DNA of 27,775 bases. Source: Stentor coeruleus. Taxonomy: Eukaryota > Ciliophora > Heterotrichea > Heterotrichida > Stentoridae. Position 1 is the stretch's first letter; every line of letters begins with the position of its first letter. Of this stretch, positions 1-8,849 are shown one piece after another. The notes beneath the pieces were generated by a model. It saw nothing but the letters and a program-made list of their open reading frames with translations, did not search any database and had not been told where the DNA came from. Both the position numbers and the translations under genes were made by a program. The stretch is taken from NCBI GenBank assembly GCA_001970955.1, contig MPUH01000972.1, positions 1-27,775 of the forward strand, given 5' to 3'.

Positions 1-1
1 T

Positions 2-46
2 GAAGAAGTAGGAGAGGAAGCTGAGGATGAAGAAATTGAAGTTTAA
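2..46 (+). CDS. Alpha-tubulin-like gene, 3' end only (array copy 0)
   Basis: Only the last 14 codons and the stop are in the window. They encode an acidic tail ending EDEEIEV, almost the same as the tail of the next gene (EDDEIEV). The identity continues through the tandem in-frame stops (TAA TAG TAA TAG) and into the 3' flank, so this is the end of another copy of the downstream tubulin-like gene. It lies 87 nt upstream of copy 1 on the same strand. The body of the gene is outside the window, so its integrity cannot be judged. Confidence 0.75.
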   Translation, partial: EEVGEEAEDEEIEV

Positions 47-133
47 TAGTAATAGAATATATTTAGCTTTGCTGAATAATTATTGAAAATGCATTAGTTG
101 TTTTGGTAAGTTGAATATTTCTCTAATATAAAT

Positions 134-1474
134 ATGAAAGAAATAATATCAGTCAGTATCGGTAATGCTGGAACTAATGTTGGATTAGATTATTGGGAGT
201 TGTTATGTTTAGAAGCGGGTATTGATTCGCAAGGCAAATTTAATTCGCTACAACAGAATTTAGAACCTGGAAACTATAAATTTTTTAGCGAAACATCAAC
301 CCAAACATATACTCCTAGAGCGCTATTCATAGACACTGACCCTCAAATATTCTCAATACTAAACACTAAACCTTTATTCTACCCTACATATACAATATCA
401 GGTACTACATCTCTTAGAGGTAACTACGCAAAAGGTTTTTCATCAAAATATTATAATAATGAAAGCATATCACTTATAGATGCTTCTCTTGAAAGTCTTA
501 GAAATATTGCTGAAAATTCAGATAACTTTGAAGGATTTATAATTACTCATTCTGTTGCAGGAGGAACTGGATCATCTTTAACCTCAATACTATTAAATAA
601 ATTATCAGAAGAATACCCAAAGAAAATCAGAACAACAGTATCAGTTATGCCATCAGAAAACAATAATGAACTTTTAGAACCTTATAATGTAATGCATTGT
701 ATGAATAATCTTATTGAAAATGCAGATGCCACTTTTTCTTATGATAATGATGCCCTTAATGATATTTGCAGAAATACACTTGGAATAGAAAACCCAGAAT
801 TCGAGAGCTATAATCATTTGATTGCTCATTCTATGTCTTCAATTACCTGTTCTATGAGAAATGATGGATCTCTTAATACAAATTTATCTGATTATATGAA
901 TAACCTTGTTCCATACCCACCAATACATTTTCTTATAACATCTCAGTTTCCTCTATGGCCATTAGAGAAAACGTATTCTCCTATTCAATATAATGGCTTT
1001 GAAGTAGTATTTGAGGTATTCAACACTAATTATTTCATGACCAAATGTGAAACAAGTTTTGGAAAATATATGGCAGCATCTTTACAATGTAGAGGAGATT
1101 ATGTGCCAAAGGACATATGCTGTGCAATGAGCAATGTTAAAATTAGAAGGAGAATAGAATTTGTTGATTGGTGTCCTACAGGCTTGAAATGCGGTATTGA
1201 TTATAAAATACCAGAAATTTTTCCTAAATCAGAAGTATTTAAAATTAAAAAACATATATTTTTATGTTGTAATAATAGTGCTATTTCAGATATATTTAAT
1301 AGAGTGCTATACAAGTTTGATGTAGCATATGCAAATAAAGTTTGTTTAGATAAATTGGGGCAAGAAGGATTTGATGATGAAATTTTGATTAAAGATAGGG
1401 AGAGAATTAACATGCAAATTAATGACTATGAAGAAGCTTTAAAGGAAGTTGAGGATGACGAAATTGAAGTTTAA
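134..1474 (+). CDS. Divergent alpha-tubulin-like protein (array copy 1)
   Basis: The 446-residue protein aligns end to end with alpha-tubulin (about 450 aa). Recognisable segments are GNAGTNVG (10-17, canonical GQAGTQVG), PRALFIDTDP (61-70), the glycine loop AGGTGSS (142-148, canonical GGGTGSG), YDNDAL near 203, LVPYPPIHF near 258 and WCPTGLKCGI near 350. The loop that carries acetylated Lys40 in normal alpha-tubulin is shortened and has no evident equivalent. The position of alpha-tubulin catalytic Glu254 appears to be Asp253 (LSDYMNN against LTEFQTN). The acidic tail ends in Val, so there is no terminal Tyr for the detyrosination cycle. It is a paralogue, not the canonical gene. Whether it enters microtubules cannot be told from sequence. 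Several in-frame stops follow the last codon. Confidence 0.88.
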   Translation: MKEIISVSIGNAGTNVGLDYWELLCLEAGIDSQGKFNSLQQNLEPGNYKFFSETSTQTYTPRALFIDTDPQIFSILNTKPLFYPTYTISGTTSLRGNYAKGFSSKYYNNESISLIDASLESLRNIAENSDNFEGFIITHSVAGGTGSSLTSILLNKLSEEYPKKIRTTVSVMPSENNNELLEPYNVMHCMNNLIENADATFSYDNDALNDICRNTLGIENPEFESYNHLIAHSMSSITCSMRNDGSLNTNLSDYMNNLVPYPPIHFLITSQFPLWPLEKTYSPIQYNGFEVVFEVFNTNYFMTKCETSFGKYMAASLQCRGDYVPKDICCAMSNVKIRRRIEFVDWCPTGLKCGIDYKIPEIFPKSEVFKIKKHIFLCCNNSAISDIFNRVLYKFDVAYANKVCLDKLGQEGFDDEILIKDRERINMQINDYEEALKEVEDDEIEV

Positions 1475-1532
1475 TAGTAATAGAATATATTTGCTAACAG
1501 TTGTAATTAAAGCTACATTATTATACTATAAT

Positions 1533-2873
1533 ATGAGTGAGATATTATCAATTAGTATCGGTAATACTGGAACTAAAATTGGATTAGATTTTTGGGAATT
1601 ATTGTGTTTAGAAGAAAATATTGATCCTTGTGGGAAGTTTAATTCGCTGCACCAAAACTGGAAATTTGGATACCATAAATTTTTTAACGAAGTATCATCA
1701 CAAACATATACTCCTAGAGCGTTATTCATAGATACTGATCCTAATATATTCTCAATTGTCAATACCAAAAATTTATTTAATCCTGCATATACAATATCTG
1801 GTATCAAATCTCTTAATGGTAACTTCGCAAAAGGTATTTCATCAAAATATTATAATAATGAAAGCATAACACTTATAGATGCTTCTCTTGAAAACCTTAG
1901 AAAACTTGCTGAAAATTCAAATAGTTTTGAAGGATTTATGATAACTCATTCTGTTGCAGGAGGAACTGGATCATCTTTAACTTCAATACTATTAGAAAAA
2001 TTATCAGAAGAATATCCAAAGAAAATCAAATCAACAATATCAGTTATGCCATCAGAAAACAATAATGAGTATTTAGAATCTTATAATGTAATGCATTGTA
2101 TGAATAGTCTTATTGAAAATGCTGATATAACTTTTTCTTATGATAATAATGCCCTTAAAGATATTTGCAAAAGGACTTTTAGGACTGAAAATATAGGATT
2201 TGATAACTATAATCGTCTGATTGCTCATGCAATGTCTTCTATTACATGTTGTATAAGAAATGATGGATGCTTAAATGAAAGTTTAAATGCTAACTTAAAT
2301 AATCATATCTCATATTCACCCATGCATTTTCTTATAACATCTCAATTCCCATTATGGCCACCAGAGAAAACTTGTCTTCCTCCTGAATACAGTGATTACG
2401 ATATAACATTTGAAGTGTTTAATTCTGATTACTTTATGATAAAATGCGATATTACTTTTCAAAAACTCATGCAAACATCTTTGTTATATCGAGGAAATTG
2501 TATTCCAAGAAATATATCTCTTGCTTTAAATAATGTAAAATTTGATATGAAAATAGAATTTGTTGAATGGTACTCAAGAGGTATAATGTGTGGTATTGAT
2601 CATGATATTCCTGAAATTTTTCCTAAGTCAGAACTGGTTAAAATTACGAAACATGCATTTTTATGCTTTAATTCTTGTGCTATTTCAGATATGTTTATTA
2701 AATTATTAAGTGAATTTGATATATCATATGCAAATAAAATATGTTTGGATAGAATACATCAAGAAGGATTTGATGATGAAGTTTTAATCAATGATAGGGA
2801 AAGAGTTAAGATGTTATTAGAGGATTATGGAGAAGCTGCAAAGGAATATCAATATGATGAAAGTGAAGTTTAA
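1533..2873 (+). CDS. Divergent alpha-tubulin-like protein (array copy 2)
   Basis: This copy is also 446 residues and is colinear with copy 1. I chose the ATG at 1533 because MSEILSISIGNTGTKIG then matches the copy 1 N-terminus. An in-frame ATG at 1449 would add 28 residues and overlap the end of copy 1. It keeps AGGTGSS at 142-148 and PRALFIDTDP at 61-70, but is further from alpha-tubulin than copy 1: the position of catalytic Glu254 is Ala253 (LNANLNN), and the WCPTG segment reads WYSRG. It has a TAA stop and an acidic tail ending DESEV. Only 58 nt separate it from copy 1. The frame is fully open, so the protein is probably under constraint, but its function is unknown. A non-hydrolysing or non-polymerising tubulin is an inference. 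Confidence 0.87.
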   Translation: MSEILSISIGNTGTKIGLDFWELLCLEENIDPCGKFNSLHQNWKFGYHKFFNEVSSQTYTPRALFIDTDPNIFSIVNTKNLFNPAYTISGIKSLNGNFAKGISSKYYNNESITLIDASLENLRKLAENSNSFEGFMITHSVAGGTGSSLTSILLEKLSEEYPKKIKSTISVMPSENNNEYLESYNVMHCMNSLIENADITFSYDNNALKDICKRTFRTENIGFDNYNRLIAHAMSSITCCIRNDGCLNESLNANLNNHISYSPMHFLITSQFPLWPPEKTCLPPEYSDYDITFEVFNSDYFMIKCDITFQKLMQTSLLYRGNCIPRNISLALNNVKFDMKIEFVEWYSRGIMCGIDHDIPEIFPKSELVKITKHAFLCFNSCAISDMFIKLLSEFDISYANKICLDRIHQEGFDDEVLINDRERVKMLLEDYGEAAKEYQYDESEV

Positions 2874-3041
2874 TAAATTTATAGAAAATATTGATGATGG
2901 GCATTAAGAAAATTAAATTATTTTATATGAAGTAATGATAGTTTGATGTATTTTATAAAAGTTTCATAATTACAAATGAAGTTTGAAAAATCAAAGTGAG
3001 TATTTGGTTTAAATAATATCACCTTAACTATAATTAAATAG

Positions 3042-3148
3042 ACCAAAACAATTAATATACTCATTTATCAAAGCTTTAATATTTAATTTAATAAACCAAA
3101 ACCATTAATATACTCATTTTATCAAAGCTTTAATATTTAATTCAATCA
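3042..3148. repeat. Tandem direct repeat, two ~53-bp units
   Basis: Two consecutive units, 3042-3094 and 3095-3148, differ by a few substitutions and one extra T. Each contains ATTAATATACTCATTT and CAAAGCTTTAATATTTAATT. The pair ends about 20 nt before the start codon of the first ABC transporter, so it lies in its promoter or 5' leader. I do not see it upstream of the second transporter. Confidence 0.85.
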
Positions 3149-3166
3149 TAACTTTTCAAATATAAA

Positions 3167-6100
3167 ATGGACAGTTTCTGTGCACCTCTGTCCTGGAACA
3201 CACAATTAACAAATAAGTGCTTTGGAGATTTTTTCATATCCTCAGTCGATTCATTCTTGTTCTTCATTCTTATCTCAACTGAAACATTAACAACTCAAAA
3301 AAAATCCTTGAATCAATCAAAACTCTCTCAGCTACTAACTTTGATATTTATCATACTTCTTTTATTTACACTTTTAACCCTAGTTCTATTCTACATTCCT
3401 TTAGATTCTGTTTCAGTTGGCCAAGTAATCTCTTTATCATCTCAGATTTCCTTATGGATTATCACCTTAAACAGTTTCTATAATTTTGCAGAACCGCACA
3501 AGTTTGCTAAGTCTTCTCTTAAAACAATAAAACTTTTTGTTCTAACAAGATTTGTCCTTCCTTTCTACAATATTTATCTCTCTTTCAAAAGCTTTCCAAA
3601 TAATCCACCTCATCAAATTACCGAAATTATTGAAATCATCATAAACATATCAATCCTATCCTTTGCTATTTTTAATATAAAATCTGAACCTTATCTTTCT
3701 AATATAAGACTTATAGAAGATGAGCAAGAAATGAATTTATATGAAAAATCGAGTTTTTTTGCTAAAGCAACTTTGACTTGGCCTTATCCTTTTCTTAAGC
3801 TTGGAAACACCAGGCCTTTAGAAAATGCAGATATCGACAAAATTCGAGATAGCGAAAGTTGTAAATACCAACAAACTCGTTTAGAAAAATACATACAAGT
3901 TATTTATAATTCATCTAAAAAATATACTCTTATGATTGTCTTATATAAAAGATTTTTTTTTGAGATACTTGGAATAACACTTCTTGGTATGTTATCATCA
4001 ACACTAGAATTTACAAGTCCTATTTTTATAGCGNCTTCTTGGTATGTTATCATCAACACTAGAATTTACAAGTCCTATTTTTATAGCGCTTATTGAAAAC
4101 TATCTTGCTAGTGATGAACCTTTATGGCGTGGGATTGCTTTAGTTATATATTTGCTTATAATAAAACTTATAAAGTGTATTGTTAGTAATCAACATGATT
4201 TCTTATCAAATATACTATCTTTGCATATAAAATCAGGTCTTTCTTCAGAGATATATCAGAAACTATTAAGAATATCCCTTTCGAGTATTTCGCAAAATAA
4301 AGATGATTCGCTTTCATATGGGAAAATTATAAATTTGATGCAAGTTGATCTTGATGGTATAACATCGGGTATTGTAAACTCTATGAATATTATTATTTTA
4401 CCTTTTTCATTTTCTTTAGGGTTTTATTTGAATTTTAAAATTGTGGGATTTGTTGGAGGAATTACTGGGACTGTTATCATAGGGATTTTAATGATATTTT
4501 CTATACTTTTAGGAAGAAAGCAATCAGCTGTTCAAAAATTACTTATGGAAAAAAGAGATAATCGTATGAAAGCTTGTAATGAACTTTTTAATAATATCAG
4601 AATATTTAAAATATACAATTGGGAAGTAAAGCTTTCAGAACATGTAATGAAAGCTAGAGAAGAAGAACTTGAGCAACAAAGGATGGCATTTATGTGGTAT
4701 GCAATTTCAGTATTTATAAGTTGGGGTGCTCGAAATTATCTTGCAGCTGGTATGCTTACAGCAATGACTTTATCTGGAGTAACTTTAACTCCTACAAATG
4801 TATTTGCTGGACTTTCAGTAATAAGAGTAGTAAAAAATACAATGAACATGCTTCCAACTATGTTAAACTCACTTATTCAAACTAAAGTAAGTTTAACAAG
4901 AATACAAGAATATTTAAGAAGTAAAGATCAAAGTTTCTACATTGAAAACTATTCTAATAACTCAATGATATCAATGAAAAATGCAAGTTTCTCATGGGAT
5001 TCTAAAACAAAAGATTCAAAAAAAATCGGCGAGCTTACTGAAACAAAAAGAATCCTTAAAGATTTAACTTTTGATATATATCGAGGAGAACTTATTGCTG
5101 TAGTAGGGAAATTCGCTTCAGGTAAATCATCTTTACTTCAAGCTTTGATTCAAAATATGGTTTATATAAAAGGTGAAGACTCACAAGTAAATTTATTTGG
5201 TTCAGTAGCATTTTGCAATCAAGAAGCATGGATACAAAATAAAACAATACGTGATAATATTTTATTTGGCAAAGAGTTTAATGAAAAAAAGTATTGGGAA
5301 GTTATTAGAATATGTATGTTACAAGCTGATTTAGATATTTTCCCTGGAGGTGATATGACAGAAATAGGTGAAAGGGGGATAAATTTAAGTGGTGGACAAA
5401 AAGCTAGAGTTAATATAGCAAGAGCTGTGTATTCTGATGCAGATATTTATTTATTTGATGATCCTTTAGCGGCTTTAGATCAATATGTAGGCAAAACATT
5501 GTTTGAAGAATGCATTTATAAACATCTTAATAGTAAAACAAGGATTATCGTGACTAATAATCAACAATATCTAAGCTACGCTGATAGGATTCTAGTTATG
5601 AACTCTGGTAAAATTGACCAAATCGGGAACTTTTCTAATCTAATATCTCAGCCTGGGCATTTTAGAGATGAATTTATGATTGAACTTAAACAAATCCAAA
5701 TGTCTGAATCAAAAACTAAAACTAATACTAAAGATTCTGATGAAATCCAAGGAAAAGGTAAAAAACTTGTAGAAAATGAAGACCGGGCTATTGGCAGTGT
5801 TAGATTTTTAGTATACAAAAACTATTATAAAAATGCTGGAGGATTTTTTATAATCTTTATTGGATTATTAACTATGATTGCTTGGCAAGCTGATAGGATT
5901 TTCATAGATTTATATTTAGCTAATTGGACAAATCAATCATCATCAGAACAAGATGCAAAACGCTTACAAAACATTTTGATTTTTGTTATAGGGTGCTTAG
6001 GGATAAGTATTTTTATGTATTTAAGAGCTGTAAATTCTTTTTATGCTGGTCTTCGAGCTGCTCGAATTATGTTTGTTAATATGATGGGATCTTTATTGAA

Positions 6101-7511
6101 TGCTCCGATTCCTTTGTTTTATGATGTCAATCCTATGGGGAGAATATTAAATAGACTTTCAAAAGATCAGACTTATGTAGATAATGGGGTTGTATATGCA
6201 AGTAACACAACACTATCCCAATCTTTTTCATTGCTTATGGTTATTTGTTTTTGTATTTATACTGTGCCAGTAGCCCTTTTATCATTACCTATAGCAGCAT
6301 ATTCTAGTTATAAAGTTCAACAATTTTATCTTGGTACCTCAAGAGAACTTATAAGACTTGAAAGTATAAGTAAAAGTCCTATAGTCCAGCATTTCTCAGA
6401 AACTTTAAATGGTATATCGACAATAAGAGCATTTGGTTATCAGAAAATGTTTATTGAAAATTACTTTAAACTTATAGACAAAAATAATTCTTTTCTATTT
6501 TATAAAAGTGGCTGTTACTGTTGGCTTGCGATATGTCTTGAAATTGTATCTGATTTTATTCTTTTAGTAAGCACAGTTATTATTATATATGGTAGAGATT
6601 ATATTGACCCAGGGCTTAGTGGTGTATGTTTAATTAATATTCTTATGCTACCTGATGAAATATATAATTTAATATCCACAACTACAAATCTTGAAAATTG
6701 TATGGTTTCAGTTGAAAGGGTTAACAATATGTCATTAATAGAAAGTGAAAACCAAAGATGCTGTTTTAAAGATCAGCACCTTCAATCTTTAAATTGGCCA
6801 TCACGAGGAGTAATTGAGTTTTATAAATACTCAGCAAGATATCGTCCTGATACTGATATAATACTCAATAATGTTTCTTTTATTATAAAATCATGTGAAA
6901 AAATTGGTATTATGGGCAGGACAGGATCTGGGAAAAGTTCGATAGTCAATGCACTTTTTAGGGTTTTTGAAAGCTCTTCAGGTAGAATTTTTATTGATGA
7001 TGTAGATATAGCTGAAATCGGCCTTGATTTGTTAAGACAAAAACTATGTGTTATTCCTCAGGATCCTGCATTATTTCAAGGTACGCTTAGAGAAAATATT
7101 GATTTACTTAAACAATTTACTGATGAGAAAATATTAAATACGTTGAAACTTGTCCAATTAGACTTTGGTGATAAAGGTTTAGATATGGAGATTAAAGAAA
7201 ATGCTTCGAATTTATCAGTTGGGCAAAAGCAACTTATATGTATTGCAAGAGCTTTATTAAGAAAGAGTAAGATTGTTATACTTGATGAAGCTACAGCTTC
7301 TATTGATTTTAAGACTGATATGATAATACAAAAGGTTATAAAAGAAGGGTTTGGAGATTGTACGGTTTTGACTATTGCTCATAGGATAAATACGATTATG
7401 AACTCAGATAGAATTTTAGTTTTAGATAAAGGACAAGTTGTAGAATTTGACACGCCACAGAAGTTACAAGAAGCTAATGGTCATTTTTGCAAATTAGTAA
7501 ATAGTCATTAA
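3167..7511 (+). CDS. ABCC/MRP-type full ABC transporter, copy 1 (interrupted by an assembly artefact)
   Basis: As deposited, the frame breaks near 4034. There 54 bp (3980-4033) are repeated exactly at 4035-4088 around one N. Removing the extra 55 nt restores one frame of 1429 residues, exactly the length of the neighbouring paralogue, so the gene is almost certainly intact. Architecture: an N-terminal hydrophobic TMD0-like region (about 25-165), linker, TMD1, NBD1, TMD2, NBD2. NBD1 shows Walker A GKFASGKSS near 629, signature LSGGQ near 723 and Walker B LFDDPLAALD near 745. NBD2 shows GRTGSGKSS near 1232, LSVGQ near 1331, ILDEATASID near 1353 and an AHR switch His near 1387. Asp in NBD1 Walker B and LSVGQ in NBD2 are ABCC hallmarks. 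The NBD1 switch His is replaced by Asn (VTNNQQYL). The substrate cannot be predicted; ABCC proteins export organic anions and conjugates. Confidence 0.93.
3980..4088. other. Assembly join: 54-bp duplicated overlap around a single N
   Basis: Bases 3980-4033 and 4035-4088 are identical and the base between them is N (4034). This is the signature of two contig ends that overlap but were abutted with a placeholder instead of merged. The 55 surplus bases cause a +1 frameshift in the ABC transporter. The tract that follows (from 4089) is identical for 89 bp to the second ABC gene, which could explain why the assembler broke here. Confidence 0.93.
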
Positions 7512-8847
7512 TATTTAGAGTAAGTTAGAATTATTACTAGTAATTAGATAAAACTCTACTCGAGGATGCTAGGGTCAAGCAACGCAAATTTTATTTTTTC
7601 AATCAGAATTTTACTCAGTTGAAGTAAACTTTAGATTATATATAAATGACTGAATTTTCAACACTCAATCTTACGAGGGGTTACTTGGTGAAACTATGTC
7701 AACTGAGAATATCTTGAAAAGGAAGTATATTCCTATATGGCTGAAAGTCAGTATTTTAGATAAACTTAGGTTCTCTCATTGAGAGAATTAATACTGGAGT
7801 TCAAGTATAAATATAGGAAATTCGACTGGAAGCTATAAAGATTAGACGTGAAAAGGCTTAACAGAATTTAAAACATCTGATAATTTCAAGAAAAGGCATT
7901 CTCTAGTTTAAAGAAAAGCTAATACTATTGATGCTAAATTAATTGATATTATGGTGAGTTTATACAAAAGAATTAAAAGTCTAACAGAAAAAATGGAGCA
8001 TTTTACTCCTGATCAAATTTATAATCTAAATGAAACCGGATTTGAATGGGATAGTAAATCTAAATTCAAATATGATTATAAGGATGCATTAACAATTAAG
8101 GGAATATTCACAAACAAAAGTAAATCAGTCACTTTTTCTTAATCATAAGAGAGACTAGTAAAAAATTCAAGAAATGATAATCTTCAAAGAAAATAACAGA
8201 ATCATTCCTTCTAGAGTAAATCAAAAGCTAAAAGTCCCAAAAAATATTTTGTTAGAGCCACATCATCATCTTATTTAAGTGAAGAGATAATGGAAAACTA
8301 CTTTTTCAAGTACTTAAGATCGACTAAGGAACTTTTAATTATAGATTTATACCCAACTCATAATACAGCAACATGCAAAAAATATATATATAGAAATAAT
8401 TTGGCTCAGATATTGTTCATTTCAGGGCAAATACACAAAATTCCTTTAGCCTCTTGATTTAATTGTGATGAACTCATTTAAAAAGAGACCTGAAAAACAT
8501 CAAATAGATGCTTATTTAAATCAGGCTATAAAAAAAAGGCGGCAGGTAATTTTAAACATTTAGCATAAAATATATAAAAAATTTAATGAATTATATTTAA
8601 AATAACTATTTATTTTGGGTTTTTTAACCTTTTCTGTATTTAAAATAATTCAAAGTTTATTTCACAGATATTACCTTTTAATTAAAACCCACATATTCTA
8701 CCACATATAATTCCCTAACTTCCTTATCTAAACCATTAATAAAATATCTTCAAAATCATCCAATTATCAAATCTTTATCTATCTCTTCATTCTTATATTT
8801 TCCTATCCTATCTTACACATAAATTTTTATTTCTATTAATAAATAAA
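7512..8847. other. Spacer between the two ABC transporter genes
   Basis: This 1336-nt spacer has no intact gene. Its middle holds a decayed pogo-like transposase (listed separately). The last 180 nt before the second transporter are free of G on the plus strand (listed separately). I found no clear terminal inverted repeats that would set the limits of a transposon. Confidence 0.7.
7852..8563 (+). pseudogene. Decayed pogo/Tc5-like DDE transposase
   Basis: Reading mostly in the frame of position 7951, an N-terminal stretch resembles a Tc5/CENP-B-type DNA-binding end (FKKRHSLV, stop, RKANT). It is followed by FTPDQIYNLNETGFEW, which matches the I-x-N-x-DETG box of pogo/Tigger transposases, with the first catalytic Asp changed to Asn. 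Downstream comes SSSYLSEEIMENYFFKYL, then LLIIDLYPTHNT (second catalytic Asp block, usually L-x-L-D-x-x-x-x-H). After a frame change near 8445 comes PLDLIVMNSFKK, resembling the LQPLD-x-x-x-x-x-x-F-K block. Five in-frame TAA/TAG codons, the frame change and the lost Asp show it is dead. It sits between two tandem ABC genes; whether it arrived before or after their duplication is unknown. Confidence 0.62.
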
Positions 8848-8849
8848 AT
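8668..8849 (+). promoter_or_regulatory. G-free sense-strand tract upstream of ABC transporter 2
   Basis: There is no G on the plus strand from 8668 to the T of the start codon at 8849 (182 nt), while C is common. The tract abuts the ATG, so it must contain the 5' leader and probably the core promoter. No TATA-like or other named box stands out. The regulatory role is inferred from position and from similar tracts before other genes here. Confidence 0.45.

Noticed and set aside
1449..1532. An upstream start adding 28 residues to tubulin-like copy 2
   Set aside because: The extension overlaps copy 1, is not conserved in the array, and the ATG at 1533 aligns with the copy 1 start.
3167..4096. 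A separate 309-residue membrane protein followed by a 1155-residue ABC protein
   Set aside because: The break coincides with an N and an exact duplicated overlap; removing it yields one 1429-residue protein equal in length to the paralogue.
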